Positions 23,876 through 35,400 of a DNA stretch of 64,000 bases are shown here, piece by piece. Within the stretch, counting starts at the first letter, position 1. The number at the start of each line of letters is the position of its first letter. Both the position numbers and the translations under genes were made by a program. The notes under the pieces are model-generated. The model was not told the DNA's origin. It saw nothing but the letters and a program-made list of their open reading frames with translations, and searched no databases. This DNA comes from Simmondsia chinensis (lineage: Eukaryota; Streptophyta; Magnoliopsida; Caryophyllales; Simmondsiaceae), in assembly GCA_018398585.1 (NCBI GenBank), contig JAGTTD010000008.1:8754501-8818500 (forward strand), in the 5' to 3' direction.

Positions 23876-24165
23876 GAATTTTTTACCCAAATAACACAGT
23901 TTTTAAAAAAAATTACCAAACTAGTATAGTTTAAAAAATATTTATCAAACTAGCACCTTTTACTGTAGCACCATTAAGAAACGCCGTCGGTAACGGTGTC
24001 TGAAAGGGCAAAGGGGAGCGAACGTCGTCCGTACCAGCATTCGAAAGACGCGTCTTTGGGACGCCATCGTGAACGGCGTACGGACGCCGGTACGGACTGC
24101 TCCCCAAAGAGGCATGTTTCGAACGCCGTCCGTACCGGCGTCCCCACATATTCCCGGCCACTCCT
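23876..24165 (+). repeat. Left terminal inverted repeat of the MULE
   Basis: About 290 bp. The outer half is A/T-rich (ACCCAAATAACACAG, TTACCAAACTAG). The inner half is rich in CG and in short inverted repeats built from ACGCCGTC and CCGTACCGGCG. It ends near GGCCACTCCT, where homology with the right repeat stops. Confidence 0.95.
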
Positions 24166-25835
24166 CCCTTCCCAGCATGCCATGCCTCGTCCCTGCAACT
24201 CCTACAATGTTTCCTGCAAATCCTACATGCCATGCCTCCTCCCTGCAACTCCTACAATATTCTCCCCTACCCCTCTACCCCTGCAATATTCTCCTACCCG
24301 TGAACACCCTCACCATCTTCATCCCATCCTCCTCTTCTTCTTCATTCTTTTTCTCACCTCTTCAACTCTATTAATGCCACATATATTTTCTATATTTTTC
24401 ACAGCATTCACAACTTAAATATATCTTTCAACCTATTATTCTCTCAAACAAATTGAAGTATCTTCCCTTCATTTTCAAAATTATGTAAGTCATCGTTATT
24501 CATTTTTATATATTTATAACACTTTTATATTGTATGTTCATATCAAATCATATAAATTTGTTATTATAGTAATGTTATTAGGTTATTTTAATAATAAAAA
24601 TATAATAATTATGATATATACAATAATATATTATAAAATTTATTTGTTAATATAATACTGAATAATATGATGGTAGAAAAATTATTTGTTGTATTTTAAT
24701 ATATTCATGATTTTGGTAGCTCATTTAATATTAATATTATATTTTAATTTATATTGCTACATAAATTATTAGTTTTATGATTTTATGTTATATTTTAAAT
24801 TGTTCATATAAAATAATATGGATTTGTTATTAGGTTATTTTAGTAACAATGTTATATTTCAAATTGTTCATATAAAATAATATGGATTTGTTATTAGGTT
24901 ATTTTAGTAATTATAATATAATAATCATGATATATACAATAGTATATTTTAAAATTTATTAGTTAATATAATACCGAATAATATGATGCTAGAAAAATTA
25001 TTAGTTGTATGGTTTTATATTGTATTTTAATATGTTCATGATTTTTGTAGCTCATTTAATATTAATATTATATTTTAATATATTCTGCTATATAAATTAT
25101 TAGTTGTATGGTTTTATATTATATTTTAAATTGTTCATATAAAATAATATGAATGTGTTATTTGGTTGTTTTAGTAACAATGTTATATTTCAAATTGTTC
25201 ATATAAAAAAATATGAATTTGTTATTAGGTTATTTTAGTAATTATAATATAATAATCATGATATATACAATAGCATATTTTAAAATTTTTTAGTTAATAT
25301 AATACCAAATAATATGATGCTAGAAAAATTATTAGTTGTATGGTTTTATATTGTATTTTAATATGTTCATGATTTTTGTAGCTCATTTAATATTAATATT
25401 ATATTTTAATATATTCTGCTATATAAATTATTAGTTGTATAGTTTTATGTTATATTTCAAATTGTTCATATAAAATAATATGAATTTGTTATTAGGTTGT
25501 TTTAGTAACAATGTTATATTTCAAATTGTTCATATAAAAAAATATGAATTTGTTATTAGGTTATTTTAGTAATTATAATATAATAATCATGATATATACA
25601 ATAGTATATTTCAAATAGTTCATATAAAATAATATGAATTTGTTATTAGGTTATTTTAGTAATAATAATTAGTTAATATATATTTGATTCAGTGTAAGAA
25701 TTGAATATTATATGAATAGTTTATAGTTGGCTAATATCTAGTAATTTTTTGTTTGATAAAATATTGTTAAATACTTTGTTATATAATTACATTAATATTA
25801 TATTGTATGTTTTCATGAGCTTCAGTTTAGAAATT
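24166..25835. repeat. AT-rich tandem array inside the MULE, unit about 330 bp
   Basis: The block TTCATGATTTTTGTAGCTCA recurs at about 24703, 25034 and 25365, giving a period near 331 bp over at least three units. A sub-repeat containing AAATTGTTCATATAAAATAA and TGTTATTAGGTTATTTTAGT recurs more often. Before the array (24166-24480) there is C-rich non-coding sequence. It sits just ahead of the transposase start and could hold its promoter. Confidence 0.8.
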
Positions 25836-28265
25836 ATGGCGTGCAACGTAGTCACACTGTTGTGTTATTATGATGGAGATATTGTACAAACTGTTGATGG
25901 TGTTAATTACACGGGTGGAAGGCAGTTTGTACTCAAGGTACAATCCGAAATTTCTTTTTCGGAGTTGAAGGGAATGATGTATGAATTTACTGGATGGGAT
26001 AATAACACATTTGATATTGGATTACATGGAGAATGTTGTTGTCCCATAATCCTGTGCAATACACACCTGCTGAGATTGGTTGTGCAATGGCATTGAGGTC
26101 TATGTTGGACATGGCATTAGAAAATAGGGCGACATATATAGAACTGTATGTAACTGCTGTAAATGTTGAGGGAAGAGTCAACATCGTTTTCTGCATAGTC
26201 AAGTTGAGGCATCAGGTCCGTCTAGAGGGCCAACAGTGGGCGTTTCACTAGTTGCTGAAATGGTTGCGCACGAGAGCACAGCTATGTTTGATAGAGCTTA
26301 TGCCAACAATGATTCTGAGGCATCTGATGAAGATGCAGATATGGGGCTTGACGAGGAGGAAAATGAACTAGATGATGATGATGATGCCGGGCCTTCATTT
26401 GCCCAGGCTCCTGTCCCTGAATTCGAAAACATTTCATGGGCAGACCAGGCAGTATGTTCTGATTGGGAGGAAAGTAGAAGAATTGGATCAACAGGATCTG
26501 TCTTGGAGGAGCGACAAGTGTTCCAAACGAAGGACGAATTAATCAGTGCAGTTAAGGTGTGGCACATAAAAAACAAGTTGGAATACGTAGTGCATAGGTC
26601 GAATCATAATTACGTAACACTAAGGTGTGTGCAAGCACCACAATGCAAGTGGTATCTGCATGGGGCGCTCAAACAAAGATTATGGGCGTTTGAGATTTCG
26701 ATTTTGAGGGGGCCACATGCATGTTCTACCACTGTATTGGCGGAAGACCACCGTGCCTTGACCTCAAATTTTGTTGCAACTATAGTGTCACCCATTGTGA
26801 CTGCTGATCTTAAAATGAATATTGTAGCAATACGAGCAGTAGTACAACATCAACATGGGTACACTATTTCCTATCGGAAAGCATGGAAAGCAAAACAGGA
26901 AGTGATTGAGCGGTTGTTTGGCTCCCATGAGGATGCATTTCCGATGTTACCGAAGCTGCTCATTGCATTGCAGCAGTCAAACCCAGGCACTGTTGTCGAC
27001 TGGCAATATAAAAACCTGGTGGGAGACGAGGCAATCTTTCGCAGAATTTTTTGGGCATTCGGCGCATCTATTGAGGGATTCAAGTGTTGCCGTCCACTTA
27101 TCAGTATTGATGGTACCCATTTATATGGGAAATATATGGAAAAACTGCTGGTAGCTGTCGCATTTGACGCTAACAATGGTCTATACCCATTGTGTTTTGC
27201 TATTGTGGATCAGCAGGATGCATGGAGTTGGGGTTGGTTCCTGTTGTGTCTACGTACATATGTGACATGCGATCGCCAACCGATATGTATTATATCTGAT
27301 CGACATGCTGGCATCAAGAATGGGATGTCAATCATTTGGTCTGCGCCTGAAGGGAAGCATCGTTATTGCGCTCACCACCTTGTTAGTAACTTTAATCACA
27401 AATTCAAAAATGCTACAATGAAGAGGAAGTTGAGTGAGATGGTGAGGGAACCTTCCAAGCGGAAGTTCGATACTTTGTATTATCATTTCATACATGCCAG
27501 TGATGAGATCAGAGAGTGGATTGAACGGGAGCCTAAAGAACGTTGGGCGCTTTCGTATGATGGTGGTTATCGCTATGGCAACATGACCACTAATATATCG
27601 GAAGTATTCAACAATGTTTTGAAAGTGGGACGAGCCCTCCCAGTAACTGCCCTTGTGGAGATGACGTTTTATCGATGCAATAAATATTTCGTCAATCGCA
27701 GGGATGTAGCCGGGGCATATTTTTCACAGGGTCTTTATGGCCACCGAAAGTATTTGCTGAAATAGAACGTGCCACCTTGAAATCAAGGATACACACAGTG
27801 ACCTTGTTTGATCGAAACACTATAGAGTTTCAGGTAACAACTCTGAGTAGGCAGACTGAATCAGGATACAGGAGGGAGACTCACCATACTGTAACGCTGA
27901 ACGAATGGAGTTGCACTTGTGGTACATGGCAACTGTTTCATCGTCCGTGCTCACATGTGATGGCATGTGGTACCGCATCTCGGCTGGAGTATGGACAGCA
28001 TGTTGATCCATTTTTTAGCCTAACCATGTACGCAAGTGGGTACGCTCCATTATTTCATCCACTTCCTGATCAGTCTCTATGGCCGGAGTACAATGGACCT
28101 ATAGTGGTTGCAGATCACACAAGGTGGAGGCATGGTAGAGGACGGCCACGCTCAACCCGGCTACATAACGAAATGGATGCAAGGGAGGGCTCATCCAAAA
28201 ATAAGTATAGCATATGCAATGTAAGGGGGCACAATAAAAAAATATGTCCTAATAGACAACAATAA
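25836..28265 (+). pseudogene. MULE transposase gene, frameshifted
   Basis: It starts at ATG 25836 (MACNVVTLLCYYDGDIVQ), an N-terminal domain typical of plant MULE transposases. An acidic segment follows, then the core reading frame 26236-27765. The core holds SIDGTHLYGKY (D at 27109), ISDRHAGI (D at 27298) and NISEVFNN (E at 27601), which fit the DDE catalytic triad, with CAHH between the last two. A SWIM zinc finger (CTCGTW, then PCSHVMACG) is at about 27910-27970. A zinc-knuckle-like CNVRGHNKKIC at the C-terminus lacks the first cysteine. Frameshifts near 26035, 26170 and 27745 break the reading frame. With no other stops in the core, decay looks recent, or some shifts may be sequence errors. 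Confidence 0.9.
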
Positions 28266-28432
28266 TGTTGTACTTCGGTTTACATCTTCATTTCATTCAT
28301 TTTAACTGTAACTACATAATAATAATAAATGTATTTTCATTTTTGTGTTCTGCTCGATACGGAAGTTGTAATGTGTGTAATTTTATTGTTATCCCATGGA
28401 TATTGGTTACTATTTTTAATTTTTCTAGAGAA

Positions 28433-30559
28433 ATGGTAAGAACACGAGGAGGACGTACTTCGACTTCGACTGCTCAGTATAGTGAGCAGAATCCAGGTCC
28501 GGATGACAAATCTGTGTTGCGTCTTCAGGAGCATCATCGGTCGGAGGATGTTTGGAATGGAACGGTATGTTAGTAATCAATACTTATCCTATAATTTTGA
28601 GTTGTAATTATTCAAATAGTTTGATTAATATAAATAGTGTTATTGTGTTACAGGGCAACAGCGAGATCAGGGTGAGGATTCACCAATAGACAGATCTTCA
28701 CGAATTAGTACGCCCATATGTTGTACGGGCTGGACTCATTGGAGTGGCTCAAGTAGGTCACATCCAGATTGATAACGCATTGATTGGTGCTTTGTTGGAG
28801 AGGTGGAGGCGGGAGACCCATACATTCCATCTACGTGTTGGTGAGATGACGCCAACACTACAGGATGTTGCCGTCTTATTAGGTCTACGAATAGACGGTC
28901 AGGCAGTTGCTAGTAGTACTAACCACAGTTGGTGGCACCTCTGTCACTCTTTATTGGGTGCAGCCCCCCCCCCCCCCCCCCCCCCCCCCAGCAATAAAGG
29001 GCAGCTTGTTAAGAAGTACATGGTCAGTGGAATTGTGTGAACAGGACCTCCCAGTGCACGCTGATGAGCAAGTGTTGCTTCAGCACGCCAGACGCTACAT
29101 CCTTAATATGTTCGGCTCCCTGTTGTTCACCAACAGCACCGGTAGTTGGACATCGATGATCTACCTTCCAGTGCTTGAAACGATGGAAGGGTGTAGTGAG
29201 TATAGTTGGGGGTCAGCAGTTCTTGCCTACCTTTACAGACAAATGTGCCAGTGTTGCATGACGGGCCACGCCCAAATTGGCGGGTGTGTTTTATTGCTCC
29301 AGGTATGGACGGCAAATGATATTCACATTCAATTCTTTAATGTGTTAAATCCCTGATTCTTATGTGCCTTTACATGTGTAGCTGTGGTCATGAGAGCATT
29401 TACACATCAGTCGACCGTTTATATCCGCGCCCCGTCCAATTGAACATGCAATCAACTATCCGTTGCCGCCTTTGGGATCTCAGTAAGAGAATATACTTTC
29501 TACATCTTGATTTAATGTATATGTAATATTACACATGTATTCAAATAATTTACTTTGTATTTGATCAGTTGGGTTGACGCCCTGACATTCCGCGAGAATC
29601 CCAGGCAATGCCAGTCCTTCTATAGGGACCAACTTGATGTCCAAGAACCACATCGGGTATATATACGAAAATAGACACAATTCTTTATTGTTAAATATTT
29701 AATGTAATAACTAAGTTATTTTATCTGTGCTTAGGTTGAATGAACGCCTTACACGCAATCCCGGTTAAACACCTTGCCCGCGATTTGTGTAGAGGATCGT
29801 CATATCTGGCCATATCAGGGACGAATGATATGCTTTAGCATTGTAGAGTTACATTGCCCCGATAGGGTGTTGCGCCAGTTTGGATTTATGCAACATATCC
29901 CATATCAAATTGATACTCTCGACTCCTTGCACAAAAAACATCGCGTTCGGGCAGGTCTGATGAGAACTGGGAGTACTATCATTCGAACTGGATCGCGGTG
30001 TGGAACACACGGCTGGATTATATTGCCAACGTACGTCATCCTCCTATATCGCCTTTAGAGTACATGCAATGGTACTCCTCTATCACTCGGCGTTTTATAG
30101 TACGGCGTGAAGTGCATGTTCCGAACCGAACCCGACTCCGTTATGAGCCAAGTGGCAACCAAGTTCAACGAGTAGTAAGTACTTTGAAAAGATTTGTCTC
30201 GTTACTTATTCCACAATATGTTTCGTTAACATTTGAATATACTATTTGCTAGGTCAATCTTCTTAAAAAAACATGCTAAAAGGGCAATTCAAAGGCTACG
30301 TAACACCGTTGGCCACACTGTAGAGTCTGTCTCCACTGAATGGCTGACTACTTGCAGTAGCGCAATTGATATTTTTGGGGAAGGACATCAATTTGATCAG
30401 GCTATGCAATAAGAAGATTATGACTATCGTTCATTTCGTGCTATAGAAGGAAGTAGACGTGAACGTCCACGACATAGTTTTTCAGGTCACACAGAGTTTT
30501 CACCCTCAGGGCATCGTGATGAACCTAGTCGTAGATCCACGTCACGTTTTATTCCATAA
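28433..30559 (+). pseudogene. Plant mobile domain (PMD) gene within the MULE, broken
   Basis: Exon 1 is 28433-28564 (MVRTRGGRTSTST to VWNGT) with donor GTATGT. Exon 2 starts at 28654 and soon meets a TAG, then reads LVRPYVVRAGLIGVAQVGHI and LQDVAVLLGLRIDG, the start of a plant mobile domain. After a run of 26 C the frame changes and continues with DLPVHADEQ, YSWGSAVLAYLYR and IGGCVLLLQVW. Further exons follow near 29376-29480 and 29571-29655. The part from about 29790 has ICFSIVELHCPDRVLRQFG, typical of the C-terminal PMD region. It ends at the stop 30557-30559. Several stops and shifts make it a pseudogene. PMD proteins MAIN and MAIL1 are host factors in transposon silencing; what a transposon copy does is not known from this sequence. 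Confidence 0.82.
28964..28989 (+). repeat. Run of 26 C inside the PMD gene
   Basis: An uninterrupted poly-C tract. In frame it would encode prolines after LLGAA, and the PMD reading frame changes across it. Its length may vary or be misassembled. Confidence 0.9.
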
Positions 30560-30932
30560 TTTACATTATTTTTATGTAACTTATTATTGCAATGTATTTT
30601 TTTCTTTTTTCATTACTCTATACATTAAATAAAGTGATTTCGCTAATTTTTTTTGTATTTCACTTTATTTGAGAGGATAACAGGTTAAAAGATGTACTTA
30701 AATAATGAGTGTTGTAAAAAATATAAAAAATATCTGTTGCATTAATAGAGTTGAAGAAGTAAAAAAGAGAATGAAGATGGAGATGAAGGGGTAGGGGTGT
30801 GGGAGGGCAAGGTGGACAGCGTATGATATGCCTGCATTTTGAATGCCGAAGTGGAGGGGTGTAGCTAGGTCTTTCGGAAGGCAACCGTCCTCCCCGACGA
30901 CTGCATTGAAACGCTTTTGAACACCGTACGGT
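30560..30932. other. MULE 3' non-coding segment
   Basis: Lies between the PMD stop and the right inverted repeat. No gene is seen. Part of it (about 30730-30800) mirrors C- and T-rich sequence just inside the left repeat, so some inverted similarity extends beyond the main repeat. Confidence 0.55.
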
Positions 30933-31224
30933 AGGAGTGGCCGGGAATATGTGGGGACGCCGGTACGGACGGCGTTCGAAACACGCCTCTTTGGGACGCC
31001 GTCCGTACCGGTGTCCGTACGCCGTTCACGACCGCGTCCCAAAGACGCGTCTTTCGAATGCCAGTATGGACGGCGTTCGTTCGCCTTTGCACTTTCAGAC
31101 GCCGTTACCGACGGCGTTTCTTAATGGTGCTACAGTAAAAGGTGCTAGTTTGGTAAATATTTTTTAAACTATGCTAGTTTGGTAATTTTTTTTTTTAAAA
31201 CTGTGTTATTTGGGTAAAAAATTC
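30933..31224 (-). repeat. Right terminal inverted repeat of the MULE
   Basis: The reverse complement of the left repeat over about 292 bp with few mismatches, from AGGAGTGGCC to GGGTAAAAAATTC. It carries the same CG-rich palindromic words. Confidence 0.95.
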
Positions 31225-31234
31225 TACTTTTGTG

Positions 31235-31823
31235 TGTCATTATTATTAGAATTTTTTTTGACACTATTATTATTAGAATAAAAGCTATCATTATCGGAAT
31301 AATTATATACTCTATAAATAATAATAGTTATTAAATTATTTTAAAAATTATGATATCATTTAAATAATAATAATTTTATCCTTGCAATAATATTACCCCA
31401 TTTTTGAGGATTCGTTTTGAAATTTCAAAAATGGGACTGATGTTTGAAGCCTTATTTTATTTTTCTTTTTTTACTTTTGTTTTTTTAACGGCTTAGTAGG
31501 ATTTATAATGGTTTTTTTTTCGAATATTAAGTTTACAACGGATATATATCCATTGCAACTTTAATTATTATTCTTTTAAAAGAAGTTATTAAATGTTACC
31601 TATAAAAACATACCAAATGCTATTAAATTATTCATACAAAATATTACTTGCACAATGTAGTTAGTTATTTTTAATTTATTTTTTTTCATATATTTTTTTA
31701 ATAAACCAAACATGCAATTCTTACAATAATTAAAATAAATCTTTCATTAGAATATTGCCAAATATAAAAATGAGTTTCAAAAATGGGGCTCGAGTTGGAT
31801 AGGAAGTGTCTTATATTGAAGTA
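31235..31823. other. AT-rich non-coding stretch between the MULE and a copia element
   Basis: No gene. The words AAAAATGGGGCTC and AGGAAGTGTC just before 31823 resemble AAAAATGAGGCTC and AGGAGTGTCC just after the copia element (36930-36960), which may mean the copia entered an older repeat. Confidence 0.5.
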
Positions 31824-32324
31824 TGTGCGGAAATAAACAATATACTTGGATCTCAATTGAATCAAATACCACGACAATAACAAGAAACAATCGGATTAAA
31901 AGAGAAACGAAACAATAGACACAAGGATTCACGTGGAAACCCCTTTACAATCGAAAGGAGAGAAAACCACGGGCGAAGATCAGAGCTTTTATTATTGAAC
32001 AAAAGAAGAAGAAGAATTACAATATTCTCTCACATACTCAACTTTATTGGTTGCGGCGCCGCAATAATGAAATACCTCACGTATGCTTTGGATTATAAAT
32101 TCTGACGTACCCTACGTTCGTATTTATAGAGGCGCGATAACCCTGATTCCTGATCGATCGGGGGGTCCCGATCGATCGGTTCCTCACTGATCGATTGGCC
32201 GCCTCTCTGTAAGCATCCCTTGTTTACGTAACATTCCCGATCGATCGAGCTCCACCTGATCAATCGGGGTCTTCACGGCCCTTCTTCTTAATGCGCTAAG
32301 TAATTTTGAGACATATACCTAACA
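31824..32324 (-). repeat. 3' LTR of the young copia element
   Basis: On the minus strand it starts TGTTAGGTATATGTC and ends TTTCCGCACA. It carries several CGATCGATCGG-like palindromes at about 32150-32270 and a GGTTGCGGCGCCGCAATAAT palindrome near 32050. It differs from the right LTR mainly by one extra palindrome unit. Confidence 0.93.
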
Positions 32325-32326
32325 AA

Positions 32327-32338
32327 TCTCCACCTTGG
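32327..32338 (-). other. Polypurine tract
   Basis: The minus strand reads CCAAGGTGGAGA just before the 3' LTR start TGTTAGG, the expected place for plus-strand priming. Confidence 0.7.
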
Positions 32339-32412
32339 CTCAAAATCAACATCAACAATAAAACAACTCCACCTTCTCTACAAAACGCCCCCTCAACCGG
32401 GGCTAACATATA

Positions 32413-35400
32413 TCAAACTGAAAGACCCACCAAATTCGAGCAATGCTCGAACTTGCTTCCTGGTAGAACTTTTGTGAACATGTCAGCTGGGTTATCTTTA
32501 GTCCCAATCTTCCTCAACTCTACCTTCCGCTCGTCAATCAGATCTCTGATAAAGTGATGCTTCACATCAATATGTTTCGTTCGGTCATGATGAGTCATCT
32601 GATCTTTTGCTAGGTGGATAGCAGACTGGCTATCACAGTAAACTTTAACTGTCCCCTGCTCAACACTGATTTCACCAATCAATCCTCTCAACCAGACGGC
32701 TTCTTTGAACGCTTCTGTTACTGCCATGTACTCGGCCTCAGTAGTAGGCTGTGCTATAACGGGCTGCAAACACGCTCTCCAACTGATAGCTGTGTCACCT
32801 AAACAAAACACATACCCTGAAGTGGACTTCCTCTTATCAAGGTCTCCACCATAGTCAGAATCTACATACCCAACCAAACAGCACTTACTTTTCCCATATT
32901 CCAAACACAAATCAGAGGTTCCATAAAGATACCTGAGAATCCACTTTACTGCATGCCAATGTTCTCTGCCCGGATTCGCCATGTACCTACTAACTCTGCT
33001 CACAACAAAAGCAATATCTGGACGCGTACAGACCATCGCATACATAATACTGCCCACTGCACTAGAATAAGGAATCTGAGACATGTACCTGATGTCCTCC
33101 TCAGTCTGAGGCGAATCTAACGCTGAGAGTCTGAAATGAGCTGCTAAGGGCGTGCGAACCGGGTTAGGATCCTTCATATGAAACCTGTCTAAAATCTTCT
33201 CAATATACTTCTCCTGAGACAAGTATAATTTTCCAGCTTCTCGATCTCTATGAATTTCCATGCCTAATATCTTCTTAGCTGCTCCAAAATCCTTCATCTC
33301 AAATTTACTCTTCAGCATTGATTTCAAATCATTGACATCTTTCATATCTAGTGCTACAATCAACATATCATCAACGTACAAAAGCAAATAAACAAAACCT
33401 GAATCTGTCTTTCTGAAGCACGCACAACTGTCGTACTTACTCCTGATGTAATCATGACTTGTCATGAACTGATCAAATCTCCTATACCACTATCTAGGAG
33501 ATTGCTTTAAACCATATAAAGACCTTCTAAGAAAACACACATGATCTTCTTTTCCTTCAACAACAAAACCCTTGGGCTGATGCATAAAGATACTCTCTTC
33601 TAGTTCACCATGCAAGAATACGGTTTTGACATCCAATTGTTCAAGTTCAAAATCATGCATGGCAACCAAAGATAATAATGCACGAATCGAAGTGTGTCTA
33701 ACTACAGGTGAGAAAATATCATGAAAATCAATACCTTGTACCTGACTGTAGCCTTTAGCTACCAAACGTGCCTTGTATCTTGCATCTTCTACTCCAGGAA
33801 TGCCCTCTTTTCTCTTGAAGACCCATTTGCATCCTACCAGTCTTTTCCCTGTAGGAGGCTTCACCAGTTCCCAAGTATGATTCTTATGAAGAGACAATAT
33901 CTCTTCATTCATAGTAACGAGCCACTTCTCAGCATCTCATCTCGATACAGCCTCTGTATACAAAGTCGGCTTACAGTCATCTAACGTTTCAGCAGTAGAG
34001 AAGGCATAGGCAATCATCTCCTCATACCCATATCTCTCAGGAGGCCTGATCTGTCACCTAAGTCTACCACCAGCTATAGTAATATTCTCCACCTACTGAT
34101 CTGTTTCTGCATTATCAGTAACAACATCAGAAACCCGTACCTAAGGTGCTGGAATACTCTCAAGCTGAACAATCTGCTGATTTGACTGTATCTCTGTATC
34201 ATAAGGTGTCTCAACCTGAACTGTATCTCTGTCAATGGAGGGTGTGTGTGGTGGATTAAGTAGAGCAGACTCATCGAAAGTAACATCTCTACTAGTCAGA
34301 AACTTCTGAACACATGGATCCCACAATCTATATCCCTTCATACCTGACGTATAACCAAGAAAGATGCATTTCTTGGCCCTAGGCTCCAGCTTTCCATCAT
34401 TAACATATGCATATGCAGGACAACCAAAAACTTTGATCTCAGAATAATCAAAAGTTGAACCAGACCATACCTCTTCAGGAGTCTTCATCTGTAATGAAGA
34501 ATGCGGTGTCTTGTTCACAAAGTAGCAAGCCATGCTAACTGCTTCTGCCCGCCATTCTCTTTTTAAACCTGCATTTGAAAGCATACAACGAGCCTTCTCA
34601 AGTAACGTCTTACTTAACCTTTCAGCCACTCCATTCTGCTGAGGTCGACCTGTACATGTCCTGTGTCTGACTATGCCCTGATCTTCACAGAATTTAGTGA
34701 AGTCCCCTTCGACAAACTCAAGACCATTATTAGTCCTCAACCTCTTGATCGGCTTCCCTGTCTGTTTTTCAAGCAGAACGTTCCACTTCTTGAAGATATC
34801 ATACACTTCATTTTTCTACTTAAGAAAATAGACCCAAACTTTACGTGAGTAGTCATCAATGAACGTTAAAAGATACCTGGACCCACCTTTAGAAGCCGCT
34901 TTGGAAGGTCCCCACAGATCAGAATGTATGTAGTCTAACGTTCCTTTGGTCTGATGCACTGCTTCCTTGAAGCTGACTCTCTTTGCTTCTCATAAATACA
35001 GTGCTCACAGAATTCCATCAGTCCTGTTGACTGACCACAAAGAAGTCCCCTCTTTCTCAGCTCAGACAATGCTTTGTCACCAATATGACCCATTCTTATG
35101 TGCCATAGTCTTGTGATCTCTACATCTGTCATAGCAGATGTGGAAATAGCAACTGCACCTGTCACGGTTGTACTTGCAAGCTCATACAAAGTACCAACCC
35201 TATTTCCTTTCATCACAATTAACGCACCCTTACTGACCCGCATGACTCCACCTTCAGCAGTGTACTTGTACCCACTAGACTCACGGGTACCTAGAGAAAT
35301 CAAGTTCTTTTTCAAATCCGGGACGTGACGAACATCACTTAAGGTTCTAATAGTTCCATCATACATTCTCACACGGACTGTTCCAACACCCACTACCTTA

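Larger units (their letters stand above)
23876..31224 (+). mobile_element. Mutator-like element (MULE) carrying a transposase and a PMD gene
   Basis: Terminal inverted repeats of about 290 bp (23876-24165 and 30933-31224) bound the 7.35 kb element. A perfect 10-bp target duplication TACTTTTGTG lies directly outside (23866-23875 and 31225-31234), as expected for Mutator. The extreme ends are GAATTTTTTACCC and its complement. In order it holds an AT-rich tandem array, a MULE transposase gene and a gene with a plant mobile domain, both on the plus strand. The repeats match closely, so the insertion is fairly recent. Both genes have breaks, so it would now depend on transposase supplied by another copy. 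Confidence 0.95.

Noticed and set aside
23996..24418. ORF of 140 codons across the left MULE inverted repeat, with matching ORFs in the right repeat.
   Set aside because: The coding look comes from CG-rich palindromic repeat sequence. The same repeat gives ORFs in several frames at both ends, with no known domain.
28265..28432. Extension of PMD exon 1 upstream from 28265.
   Set aside because: The sequence is hydrophobic AT-rich filler between two genes. The ATG at 28433 starts right where PMD-type coding text begins.
32306..32557. Plus-strand ORF next to the young copia LTR.
   Set aside because: It lies antisense to the RNase H end and the LTR, with no domain.
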